Shown here: piece by piece, positions 1 through 7,942 of the stretch
Layout of the letters: each line of letters opens with the position of its first letter
How positions within the stretch are numbered: the stretch's first letter is position 1
Origin: QYQD01 sp040754095
Lineage (GTDB): Bacteria > Desulfobacterota > QYQD01
Reading direction: 5' to 3'
Assembly (NCBI GenBank): GCA_040754095.1
Contig: JBFMFO010000012.1
Coordinates: 17,732-81,731, forward strand
Length of the DNA: 64,000 nucleotides
Made by a program: the position numbers and the translations under genes
The notes under the pieces: model-generated
Database searches by the model: none
What the model was told of the DNA's origin: nothing
The model's input: the letters and a program-made list of their open reading frames with translations, nothing else

Positions 1-1175
1 AAGGTGGCCAGAGAGTTCTCTATATGCCTGGAGCCGCTACCCAGGATCAGCGCCTGAAACTCTTTGTCCTTCGGCATCAGCATCTGTAAGGCCCGAACCA
101 GTATGTCCACGCCTTTTTGTTCTGTCAACCGGCCCACCATGGTCAAAAGGGGTTTATCTGCCGCATAATCAATACGGCCGATGGCGATTACTTTCTCAAA
201 CTTACGCCTATTCATGTCCTCGATAAGGGTCTTCTTGCAGATTTCTTTGCCCTGAAAGTCGTCCTTTAATGGGCTGAAAGCCGCCGGAATACCCAGCTTC
301 TCCGGTTTTCCAGGATCAAAATCCTCCGGGTCAATGCCGTTCGTTACACCCTCAAGGACTATTCCCCTGGACTTCAGGCTATGGCCCAGCCAGCCGGTAA
401 GACGATCTGCCTCCGTTTCCTGAAGCTCCCGTGCATAGTTTTCGCTTACCGTATTTATAACCGCATATCGCGCTGCCGCAATAAAAGGATCAAAGGCATT
501 ATGAAGCAAGGAATGTTCAATGACATATCCCGGCAACCCGGTAACAGCCCTGGCAAAAGACAGGTCGCCCACCTCCTGGTGATAACCGACCCCCGCATTA
601 TGCACCGTAACCAGGGCGCCCGTCCCTGCAAAATAGGCCCGGTATCCATCGACTTCACGGATTATGGCCGGCATAATAGCCGTATGCCCGTCCTGACAGT
701 GGATGATTTCAGGCCTTTCATCCATATAGATCATCAGTTCTAGGGCTGCTTTTTGCAGCAAGACATTCATGGCAAAATAGTCATAATGGCCTGCGCCCTG
801 TTTGTGGCTGGGATCCTGCGCCTCTTCCTCGGCGGTATAAGTATAAACGCCTTTCTTTTCGCTGAAACGTGCGCTATCCACAAATAAAATCCGGACCTTA
901 CCCTGCGTCAGTTTCCGGATACACACCTCTTCCTGCCGCTCTTCACCGGTATAATCCATCCTTACGTTGAAGGAATAAGACGTCGGCTTCAGATTTAATC
1001 TGTCCTTATTCATCATCCCGTAAAGCGGCATGACCACCGTAATCTTAATCCCGGCACGGGCCAGGGCATGGGAAAGTTGCTTGCATACGTCCTTTACCCC
1101 CCCGGCACCCGCCAGTCCATCGTATTCACGTGTAACCATCCACACGTTTTTGATTTCACTGTTTTTCCTGGCCAT
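1..1175 (-). CDS. glgA: Glycogen/starch synthase, partial (C-terminus beyond left edge)
   Basis: A glycosyltransferase family 5 enzyme that transfers glucose from ADP- or UDP-glucose to glycogen in the cytoplasm. I read about 391 residues before the gene leaves the window; full-length members have roughly 480-550. The N-terminus gives NVWMVTREYDGLAGAGGVKD, the nucleotide-sugar synthase entry motif, and later IIHCQDGHTAIMPA, the VTNGID segment and a KPLLTMVGRLTEQKG stretch that opens the second Rossmann domain. The start at 1175 is chosen because AAGGAGG lies 7 bases upstream. It follows the Hdr/MetF operon on the same strand but is separated from it by about 315 bases, so it probably has its own transcription. 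The family call is firm; the sugar-nucleotide donor cannot be told. Confidence 0.9.
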   Translation of the reverse strand, partial: MARKNSEIKNVWMVTREYDGLAGAGGVKDVCKQLSHALARAGIKITVVMPLYGMMNKDRLNLKPTSYSFNVRMDYTGEERQEEVCIRKLTQGKVRILFVDSARFSEKKGVYTYTAEEEAQDPSHKQGAGHYDYFAMNVLLQKAALELMIYMDERPEIIHCQDGHTAIMPAIIREVDGYRAYFAGTGALVTVHNAGVGYHQEVGDLSFARAVTGLPGYVIEHSLLHNAFDPFIAAARYAVINTVSENYARELQETEADRLTGWLGHSLKSRGIVLEGVTNGIDPEDFDPGKPEKLGIPAAFSPLKDDFQGKEICKKTLIEDMNRRKFEKVIAIGRIDYAADKPLLTMVGRLTEQKGVDILVRALQMLMPKDKEFQALILGSGSRHIENSLAT

Positions 1176-1330
1176 AAAGGCGCCTCCTTGTGCATCAAAA
1201 GACGATCTCCTAAGTCTTTTCGACCCTTATTCAGATTAACTTTAAGACATCGCCGCTGATTATGACATGAACAAAGGAATTTTGGAAAGTGAAATAAGCA
1301 GAGTTTTCTGAGTTTTTAGGGAACCCCTGT

Positions 1331-1480
1331 ATTTCTGAGCGAAACTTGCTGGAGCAGCGGGGAGACCCATCGAGGACACGCAGGAAGGGAAAAACCAGCC
1401 CTTTAGTGGCTGGAAGGGGTAAGTATTCCCGAACTGCGAGCCCCGAAAGGGTCGCTGAAGCAAGCCGTGAAGCGAAGAAA
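1331..1480 (+). ncRNA. Candidate structured RNA, unknown class
   Basis: This stretch between glgA and the HdrD-like gene has no convincing gene but folds well on the plus strand. Visible helices: 1333-1336 with 1476-1479, 1345-1350 with 1459-1464, 1355-1358 with 1454-1457, 1379-1383 with 1434-1438, and 1387-1391 with 1426-1430, the last two separated by a symmetric GAA/GAA internal loop. Local hairpins are 1395-1400/1408-1413, a GGG-GAGA-CCC hairpin near 1359-1368 and a CCC-GAAA-GGG hairpin near 1441-1451. Both latter loops are GNRA type only when read on the plus strand. Its 3' side (about 1470-1498) resembles part of group II intron domain I as I remember it, so an intron remnant is one option. 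No match to SRP, 6S, tmRNA or RNase P RNA was recognised. Confidence 0.4.
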
Positions 1481-1491
1481 CCATGGGTTAC

Positions 1492-2742
1492 CTAAAGAGG
1501 TGTTGCCGTGGACTTGCGGACCATGGCCTTAACGATCAGGCTCCACAGATGTACAGTCTGATATTTGCCGCCGTACACCTGGCCTATATCCGTTATCTGC
1601 GAGCGGCAATTGTGACAGGGCGTCACCACTATATCAGCGCCGGTCGCCTGTATCTGGTCAAATTTAATCCTTCCAAAGGCCCGGCGTTTCTCGACAAATC
1701 CTGACTGGAGATAACCGCCGCCGCCGCCGCAGCAGTAATTATTGGACTTGTTCGGCCACATATCCACAAAATTCTCTTCTCCCACGACCTGTTTGATGAC
1801 AAAGCGCAGGTCATCCGCCACGCTGTCACCCAGACCCTTTCGTACCAGGTTACAGGGGTCTTGGCAGGTCACTTTAAGGCCTTCTTTATTCCATGACGGA
1901 TCTACTATGAGACTGCCCTCACGGATCCATGCGGCGTACAGGGTAATTACACTCTCAAATTTCCAGTGGTGAGGAATATTGAATCTCTGCAGTCCAGCCT
2001 GGACTGCGTAAAATGCGTGGCCTCACTCGGTATTTATAAGCGTCTTACAGCCCAGGTCGTTCACTATTTCGGACTGCCTTCTGACTACCGCCTCCCAGTC
2101 CCGGTCATCCCCGGAAAACATACAGTAATTCACGGCATCCCATTGTTCGGATGAATACGTCCAATCAATGCCCACCTCATGGAGTATCTTCCATAAAGGT
2201 ATCATCTCCTCAGGCTCGACTGTGGGTTCCTTGGCATTCTGGTTGAGATAATACGCAGCCCCTTTTTTATCCATGGGAGCCGGCAAATCTTTCCAGTCCT
2301 CTTCCTGCTGTCTGGTCTCCTCAACCAGCTCCGCACAAAGTGAAACCCAATCTTCCCTGTGAATTCCCGTGCTGTTACCAAACTCGAGGTGTAAATCACA
2401 TGATTTCTGAATCCCTTTTGGTGTGTTCTCCCGCGACCATTGCTGACGGGCCATGAACACCAGCGCTCCAATATCCACACCCATAGGACAGGCACGCCTG
2501 CATCTCTGGCACATAGAACACCACCAGATCCAGGGAGTCTGGAGAACCTCTTCATCCAGTCCGAGGAGCACCATCCTCAGAAACTTCCTGGGGTCCATAT
2601 CGCTAATTCCTGAGGCCGGGCACCCGTTGACACAAGAACTGCAAGTGAGACAGAGGTCCAGGTTACCCCCTCCAGGGATCGCGGCCTGCGCCAACTCCTT
2701 AAAACTGGACTTATGTTTTTCTATGACAATTGTTTGAGACAT
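1492..2742 (-). CDS. HdrD-like (HdrC-HdrB fusion) Fe-S protein with selenocysteine
   Basis: Predicted 416 residues with Sec at position 240. The N-terminal half has two ferredoxin motifs, CLTCSSCVNGCP and CSMCQRCRRACP, as in HdrC. The C-terminal half has CCG-type motifs as in HdrB: NYCMF, TEUGHA, then TCQDPCN, NYCCGG and TPCHNC, which bind noncubane clusters at the disulfide-type active site. An in-frame TGA (2023-2025) falls exactly where relatives have Cys in TECGHA. The frame stays open on both sides, and a SECIS-like hairpin starts 16 bases after the TGA. It is the last gene of the operon holding metF, metV, mvhD and hdrA, so it probably supplies the HdrBC part of that complex. Without Sec insertion the product would stop at 239 residues and lose the second CCG motif. 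Confidence 0.82.
1989..2007 (-). promoter_or_regulatory. SECIS-like hairpin for the HdrD-like gene
   Basis: An 8-bp perfect stem GCAGTCCA/TGGACTGC with a GGC loop (or a 7-bp stem with loop AGGCU). It begins 16 bases 3' of the TGA at 2023-2025 in the sense of the gene. Bacterial SECIS elements sit right after the UGA and carry G in the apical loop for SelB binding; stem, distance and loop fit. Confidence 0.7.
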
Positions 2743-2784
2743 CCGGTTAAAAATCCTCCCGCCGGCTAAATGCTCCCGGTACGG

Positions 2785-3711
2785 CTAGTCCCTTGCTCGT
2801 GCCGCCTCCAGGCCGCTTTCCTTAATGAGTTCAGGGATCACCTCTTTCCGCCCCGCGCTCATGATATGAACGCCCTGAACACCTTTCATCTCTTTGAGGG
2901 CCTGAATCTGCTCGGCACAGATTCTAAGCCCTTCCCTTGCCTGTTCCGCCTCCGGCACGCCTTCCAGTCGGGCGATAATCTCTTTAGAGACCTCTATACC
3001 TCGTCTTCTCTCATTAATAGCCCGCGCTTCACGCGCCGACCGGAGCGGCATTACCGTAGCCAGGATGGAGCACTTTTCAATAAGGTCTTCTTCCTTCGCC
3101 AGTTGCACCCAATGTCCGAATTTTTCCAGATCGAAAACAGGTTGGGATTGAATAAAATCCGCCCCGGCCCTCACTTTTTGACCCAGGCGGAGGATCATGA
3201 GATCGGCCGGATCACCGAACGGGTTGGCCGCCGCGCCTACGAAGAATGGCCCCGCCTTATCACACACCGCCCTTCCCAGCAGTTTCCCGCTGTCGGACAG
3301 TCCTCTCACCGTGTTCACGAGTTGCACGGAGTCGATATCATAGACGTTCAGGGCCTCAGGGTGATCTCCAAATTTCTGATGGTCGCCGGTGGTGCAGAAG
3401 ACATTTCGAATGCCCAGGAGCGAGGCCCCCAGGAGGTCACTCTGCAGGGCGATGCGGTTCCGGTCGCGCGTGACCAAGGACATAATCGGTTCCAGCCCCA
3501 GGTCCAGGAGCGCCTTTGACACCGCACAACTCGCCGTACCCACCACAGCGCCCATATTGTCCGCCACGTTTACGGCATCCACATAACCTTTAAAATAACG
3601 GGCCTGCCGTTCAATCAACCCCCGGTCTCCCGTCGCGGGCGGGACAAATTCAGCGGTAATCGCAAATTGGCCGCTTTTCAGGATTCTTTCCAGGTTGCTC
3701 CCTGCCTTCAT
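2785..3711 (-). CDS. metF: 5,10-methylenetetrahydrofolate reductase, catalytic subunit
   Basis: 308 residues, a MetF-type TIM barrel that interconverts methylene-THF and methyl-THF with a flavin. Visible marks are the N-terminal ITAEFVPP segment with the family's conserved Glu, VTRDRNR, CTTGDHQKFGDHPEALNVYDID, and AGADFIQSQPVFD near the substrate and FAD sites. It overlaps metV by 4 bases (ATGA), so the two are translationally coupled. The pairing MetF plus MetV beside HdrA, MvhD and an HdrBC-type protein is the gene set of the MetFV-HdrABC-MvhD complex described from acetogens such as Moorella. Hence the likely role is the methyl branch of the Wood-Ljungdahl pathway, either direction, with electrons passed through the Hdr module. 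Confidence 0.93.
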   Translation of the reverse strand: MKAGSNLERILKSGQFAITAEFVPPATGDRGLIERQARYFKGYVDAVNVADNMGAVVGTASCAVSKALLDLGLEPIMSLVTRDRNRIALQSDLLGASLLGIRNVFCTTGDHQKFGDHPEALNVYDIDSVQLVNTVRGLSDSGKLLGRAVCDKAGPFFVGAAANPFGDPADLMILRLGQKVRAGADFIQSQPVFDLEKFGHWVQLAKEEDLIEKCSILATVMPLRSAREARAINERRRGIEVSKEIIARLEGVPEAEQAREGLRICAEQIQALKEMKGVQGVHIMSAGRKEVIPELIKESGLEAARARD

Positions 3712-4382
3712 AGCGTTAAGTCCTCCCGCACAACCCTGCGCACGCCACCGCTCCAGTAGCCGGACCAGTCCTTGGCCGGTTTCAGGGCCTTGAGTTTATC
3801 GACCTGCCCGAGATTCTTCATACGCATATAAATGAGATGCCATATACAATCCACTTCCGGGCGCACCTCACATTTACCTCCCGACGATCCCGCACACGGA
3901 CCATGCAAGAGTCCCTTGGAACACCGGGTAATGGGGCATAGGCCTCCAAAATTGTGTATTCCGCAATTACCGCAGGCCCGGCAAAACTCGGCCCAGACCC
4001 CGTGCTCAAGCGTTCCCCCGATGAACTTGGTGTTCAATGCCGGCATAACGGCCACATTATCAAACCGTTCCGCTATGTATTGCGGTCCTACACTGCAGGC
4101 CGCAGACATAACCGCTGTATAGCCCTTTTCCCGCAAGGGTTCCTCCAGCCAGGAGATAAACTCCGGCTCACACTGCCGGTCCAGTGTCATTTCATCAATC
4201 TCGATCGGTCTCCCCTGCCGCCTCCGGGCGATGCGGAGGGCCGAGGCCAGTACACCAACCTCTCTTACCCCGCCCGCATTACACACGGTCACGCACCCCT
4301 TACATCCCACGAGAAGGACCCGGTCGTGACCGGCAAGCATTTCGAGCAATTCCTTAATCGGCTTCCGTTCTGCGATAATCAT
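3708..4382 (-). CDS. metV: MetV, zinc/Fe-S partner of methylene-THF reductase
   Basis: 224 residues of the MetF-associated C-terminal domain family (methylene-tetrahydrofolate reductase C-terminal). It is cysteine rich: VGCKGCVTVCNAGG near the N-terminus, SAACSVGPQYIAERF in the middle, and CRACGNCGIHNFGGLCPITRC with a further GPCAGSSGGKC, able to hold several Fe-S clusters or zinc. In acetogens MetV binds MetF and links it to the Hdr proteins. Here metV starts 8 bases after mvhD and overlaps metF, consistent with a tight complex. The family call is good; the metal content is from family knowledge. Confidence 0.88.
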   Translation of the reverse strand: MIIAERKPIKELLEMLAGHDRVLLVGCKGCVTVCNAGGVREVGVLASALRIARRRQGRPIEIDEMTLDRQCEPEFISWLEEPLREKGYTAVMSAACSVGPQYIAERFDNVAVMPALNTKFIGGTLEHGVWAEFCRACGNCGIHNFGGLCPITRCSKGLLHGPCAGSSGGKCEVRPEVDCIWHLIYMRMKNLGQVDKLKALKPAKDWSGYWSGGVRRVVREDLTL

Positions 4383-4390
4383 TATGACAC

Positions 4391-4831
4391 CTATAACTCC
4401 TCAGACATCTTCTCGGTCTTTATCGACAGGGGGTTTGGGCCCAACGCCCTGATCGTCTCGGTCATTATCCTGGCGGCCTCAGCAAAACCCGGCCCATCCG
4501 AGGCCGCGATATTGAACATCCTCACCCGCGCGTCCTCTACGCCGGCCTCGTTCAGAATTCTCTGCACGTAGGCCACCCGCTTCTTGGCCTTGAAATTCCC
4601 CTCCAGAAAATGGCAGTCTCCTTCCAGGCAACCGGCCACGCAGACGCCATCCGCGCCGTCCTCGATCGCTCTCAGGATATGAAGCGGATCGACACGGCCT
4701 GTACACGGGACGAGCACTACCTTGACATTGGGTGGATAGGAAAGCCTCATAGAGCCTGCCAGATCTGCCGCCGAATACGAACAATACTGGCAACAAAAGG
4801 CTACAATGCGTGGTTCAAAGTTCTCAGACAT
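4391..4831 (-). CDS. mvhD: MvhD-type [2Fe-2S] electron-transfer subunit
   Basis: 146 residues of the F420-non-reducing hydrogenase delta subunit family, a small [2Fe-2S] protein that hands electrons to HdrA. Conserved cysteines are in FCCQYCSYSAADLAG, VPCTGRVDP and VAGCLEGDCHF. The Cys of AGCLEGDC is the position that is TGA (Sec) in the second MvhD at 30294-31037, so this copy is the cysteine version. The gene sits between hdrA and metV, with 42 bases to hdrA, matching the MetFV-Hdr-MvhD layout. Confidence 0.92.
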   Translation of the reverse strand: MSENFEPRIVAFCCQYCSYSAADLAGSMRLSYPPNVKVVLVPCTGRVDPLHILRAIEDGADGVCVAGCLEGDCHFLEGNFKAKKRVAYVQRILNEAGVEDARVRMFNIAASDGPGFAEAARIMTETIRALGPNPLSIKTEKMSEEL

Positions 4832-4873
4832 GGCTGTGCGCTCTCATTATTTAGTCCTTTTCCCCCACCCTTA

Positions 4874-7800
4874 TTATTTAAACAGGGCCCCCACCTTCGC
4901 CGCAATCTCCTCATCCGTAAAGTGATGCATCGTTATTGCGCCTGCGGGGCATTCAGATGCGCAACATCCGCAGCCCTGGCATTTCGCAGCATCGATCTCA
5001 GACACTCCGTGGCGGTTAATAAACGGAACGTGGTAAGGACAGGTACGGACACAGGTCAGGCAGGCCGCGCAGATCTCCTGGTCCACCTCGGCTACCACCC
5101 CGCCCGCAATGGTCTCATCTTTGGACAAAATAGTCATGGCCCTGGCGGCTACAGCCTGGGCCTGAGCAATGGTTTCATCTATGGGTTTAGGGTAGTGTGC
5201 CAGCCCGCAGACGAACAGGCCTTCAGTGGCAAAGTCCACCGGGCGCAGCTTCATGTGCGCTTCGAAGAAGAATCCCTCCGCGTTCGTAGGGACCTTGAAG
5301 ACTTTCGCCAGTTCTTTGTGGCCGGACGGAATGATGGCGGTCATCAGGGTGAGGAAATCAGGCCTGATGACCAGCGGCCTCCCCAGTACATGGTCAGTCA
5401 CCGTAACCCTGAGTTCTCCGTCCACTTCCTCAACCAGCGGCTTATTCTCAAGGCCGTAGCGGACGAACAGCACTCCTTTCCGCCGCGCCTCACGGTATAT
5501 ATCCTCCCGGGCGCCGTAGGTTCTGATATCCCGATAGAGAATGAAAACATCCATCTCCGGGTTCATCTCTTTTAACTGCAGGGCGCTGGTTACGGCGTGC
5601 GTACAACATATCTTGCTGCAATATGGTCTCTCAGAGTCCCTTGATCCGACGCATTGGATGAAGACCGCCGTCTGCGCGTTTTTCACCCGCTCCGGGGCTG
5701 CTGCCATCAGGCGGTCCAGGTCGAACCAGCAAAGGACATTCGGGTTCTGGCCATAAAGGTATTCAGAGGTGGAGAGCGGACGCCCGCCGGTGGCCAGGAC
5801 GGCCGCTCCATGGGTCAGCTTTGAGGAATGCAGCTCCGGACCCTTGCTCACCAGTGTGGTAGTAAAGTTTCCCGCCGTGCCTGAGGTAGAACGCACCTCG
5901 GTATTGAGGAAGACCTCAACCTTTGGATGCCGGGTAACGGCATCGATTAGCTCCTCCAGGTATGCCTCTACCGGTTCACCCTTCCAGGTCCTCGAAAGAT
6001 TACGGGCCTGCCCCCCGAGGCTCTCACTTTTTTCCACCAGACAGGCAGAAAACCCTTGCTCCGCAAGGCTCAACGCGCTCACCATCCCGGCTACGCCCCC
6101 TCCGACCACAAGGACGGACTTGGTCACCGGGACATGCTTTGGGTAAAGGGGTTTCGCCAGCGCCACCTTGGCTACCGCCATGCGCACGAGGTCTTTGGCC
6201 TTTGCAGTCGCCTCTTCCGGCCGGCTCTGATGCACCCAGGTATTCTGATCCCGGATATTCGCCATCTCGATCAGGAAAGGATTAAGCCCCGCCTCCCTGA
6301 TGGTAGCCCGGAAGAGGGCTTCATGCGTCCTTGGTGAACACGATGCCACCACTACCCGGTTTATTCCCTTTTCGCGGATGACCCGCCGTATGCGTTCCTG
6401 CGTATCCTGCGAGCAGGTGAAGAGGTTCTCTTCCGCATGCACCACCCGCGGAAGAGTAGCGGCATAGGCGGTTACGGCCGGCACGTCGGCAATTCCTCCG
6501 ATGTTGATCCCGCAATTGCAGACAAACACGCCGACCCTTGGTTCCTGCCTTAGTACGTGTGTTTCATGCGGCAGTATCCTGGAAAGCGTCTTGGTATGTC
6601 GAACGCCCGCCAGCGCCTGTGAAGCGGCATAGGCAGCCGCACTGGCTTCCATTACGGAGCCGGGGATGTCCTTGGGTTCACGAAAGGCCCCGCAGACATA
6701 GACTCCGGAACGGGACGTCCGGGCCGGGGCGAAACTGGAGGTCTCTGCGAACCGATATCCGTCGAGGTGTACATCGAGTCTCTTGGCCAGGTTCACGGTG
6801 CTTTCCGCCATCCTCATTCCCACGGAGAGCACCACCATATCAAACGTCTCTCTCACCACTTCCCCGGCCTCTGTCACGTATCTTATACTCAAGTCATCCG
6901 TGCCCGGAACACGTTCGATGGAATGGACCCGGCTGCGGATGAAACGCACCCCTTTTTCCTGCTCCGCCCTCTGATAATACTTTTCAAATTCTTTCCCATA
7001 GGTACGCATGTCCATATAGAATATGGCGGTATCAAGTTCTCCCTTGCTGTGTTCCTTGGCGATAACCGCTTCTTTAACGGCGTACATACAGCACACGGCC
7101 GAGCAGTATCCATTACCGCAGCGGTTCATATCCCTGGAACCCACACACTGGAGCCAGGCAATCCTTTTCGGCTCCCTTTGATCGGACGGTCGGACCAGGT
7201 GTCCACGGAAGGGACCGGAAGCGCTGAGCATCCGTTCCAGGGCAACGCTCGTCACTACGTTGGGAAACACGCCGTAACCGTAGGTGTCAAACTCACCGGG
7301 ATCAAAGGGTTCAAATCCCGGCGACAGGATAACCGAGCCTACTGCGATCTCCAGCACCTCTTCTTTTTGATCAAAGTCTATGGCCTTATTCTCACAGTAT
7401 TTCAGACAGGCCATGCACCGGCCCTGCTTGCCGGCCTCAAGGCTCCTGAAATATATGCAGTTTTGGCGGTCGATGGCGTACTTCATGGGCACGGCCTGGG
7501 GGTACGGCACGTAGATGGCTTTACGTTTGTCCAGGCCGGAATTGAATTCGTTTTTTACCTCTTTGGGGCACTTTGATGCGCAAACCCCGCAACCGATACA
7601 TTTATTTTCATCAACATAGCGCGGACGCTTTATTACCCTAACCTTCAGGTTTCCTTCTTCGCCCTGGATACCGTCAACCTTCGCGCAGGTAATCAGCCGT
7701 ATATTAAGGTGTTGTCCACATTCTACGAGCTTCGGGCTAAGGATGCACATTGAGCAGTCGTTGGTGGGGAAGGTCTTATCCAATTGGGGCATTGTCCCCC

Positions 7801-7936
7801 CTATGGCCGGAGACCTCTCCACCAGATACACATAGTATCCCGAGTTTGCGAGGTCCAGGGCGGCCTGTATCCCTGCGATACCGCCGCCTACCACCATCAC
7901 TGCGCCCACAGCCTCTTTTTTCCCTTGATCAGACAT
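4874..7936 (-). CDS. hdrA: HdrA-like FAD/Fe-S protein, double-flavin form
   Basis: 1,020 residues, close to twice the size of a simple HdrA, with two FAD-binding halves: VVGGGIAGIQAALDLA near residue 15 and VLVVGGGVAGMVSALSLAEQ past residue 620. Cysteines near the first flavin are in NDCSMCILSPKLVEC (61, 64, 73). A ferredoxin motif CIGCGVCASKCP is near residue 115, further Cys groups near 165-190 (CMACLKYC), and two C-terminal ferredoxin motifs (CAACLTCVRTCP, CQGCGCCASECP). HdrA bears the bifurcating FAD in Hdr complexes. It begins 6 bases after the amidotransferase gene and is followed by mvhD, so it is the core of the MetFV-Hdr complex. The Cys 64 codon is TGC here but TGA in the second hdrA. 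Confidence 0.92.
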   Translation of the reverse strand: MSDQGKKEAVGAVMVVGGGIAGIQAALDLANSGYYVYLVERSPAIGGTMPQLDKTFPTNDCSMCILSPKLVECGQHLNIRLITCAKVDGIQGEEGNLKVRVIKRPRYVDENKCIGCGVCASKCPKEVKNEFNSGLDKRKAIYVPYPQAVPMKYAIDRQNCIYFRSLEAGKQGRCMACLKYCENKAIDFDQKEEVLEIAVGSVILSPGFEPFDPGEFDTYGYGVFPNVVTSVALERMLSASGPFRGHLVRPSDQREPKRIAWLQCVGSRDMNRCGNGYCSAVCCMYAVKEAVIAKEHSKGELDTAIFYMDMRTYGKEFEKYYQRAEQEKGVRFIRSRVHSIERVPGTDDLSIRYVTEAGEVVRETFDMVVLSVGMRMAESTVNLAKRLDVHLDGYRFAETSSFAPARTSRSGVYVCGAFREPKDIPGSVMEASAAAYAASQALAGVRHTKTLSRILPHETHVLRQEPRVGVFVCNCGINIGGIADVPAVTAYAATLPRVVHAEENLFTCSQDTQERIRRVIREKGINRVVVASCSPRTHEALFRATIREAGLNPFLIEMANIRDQNTWVHQSRPEEATAKAKDLVRMAVAKVALAKPLYPKHVPVTKSVLVVGGGVAGMVSALSLAEQGFSACLVEKSESLGGQARNLSRTWKGEPVEAYLEELIDAVTRHPKVEVFLNTEVRSTSGTAGNFTTTLVSKGPELHSSKLTHGAAVLATGGRPLSTSEYLYGQNPNVLCWFDLDRLMAAAPERVKNAQTAVFIQCVGSRDSERPYCSKICCTHAVTSALQLKEMNPEMDVFILYRDIRTYGAREDIYREARRKGVLFVRYGLENKPLVEEVDGELRVTVTDHVLGRPLVIRPDFLTLMTAIIPSGHKELAKVFKVPTNAEGFFFEAHMKLRPVDFATEGLFVCGLAHYPKPIDETIAQAQAVAARAMTILSKDETIAGGVVAEVDQEICAACLTCVRTCPYHVPFINRHGVSEIDAAKCQGCGCCASECPAGAITMHHFTDEEIAAKVGALFK

Positions 7937-7942
7937 GTTTGA

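Noticed and set aside
1331..1480. SRP RNA, 6S RNA, tmRNA or RNase P RNA
   Set aside because: The conserved SRP apical loop, RNase P cores, tmRNA CCA end and 6S bubble pattern were not found.
1260..1484. A 74-codon open frame on the minus strand between glgA and the HdrD-like gene
   Set aside because: Low-complexity Pro/Ser/Phe composition with no family resemblance or ribosome site; the base-pairing pattern explains the sequence better as RNA.
2023..2025. TGA as a nonsense mutation making a pseudogene
   Set aside because: Frame is intact on both sides, TGA falls on a conserved Cys, a SECIS-like hairpin follows at the right distance, and two other genes of the same group show the same pattern.
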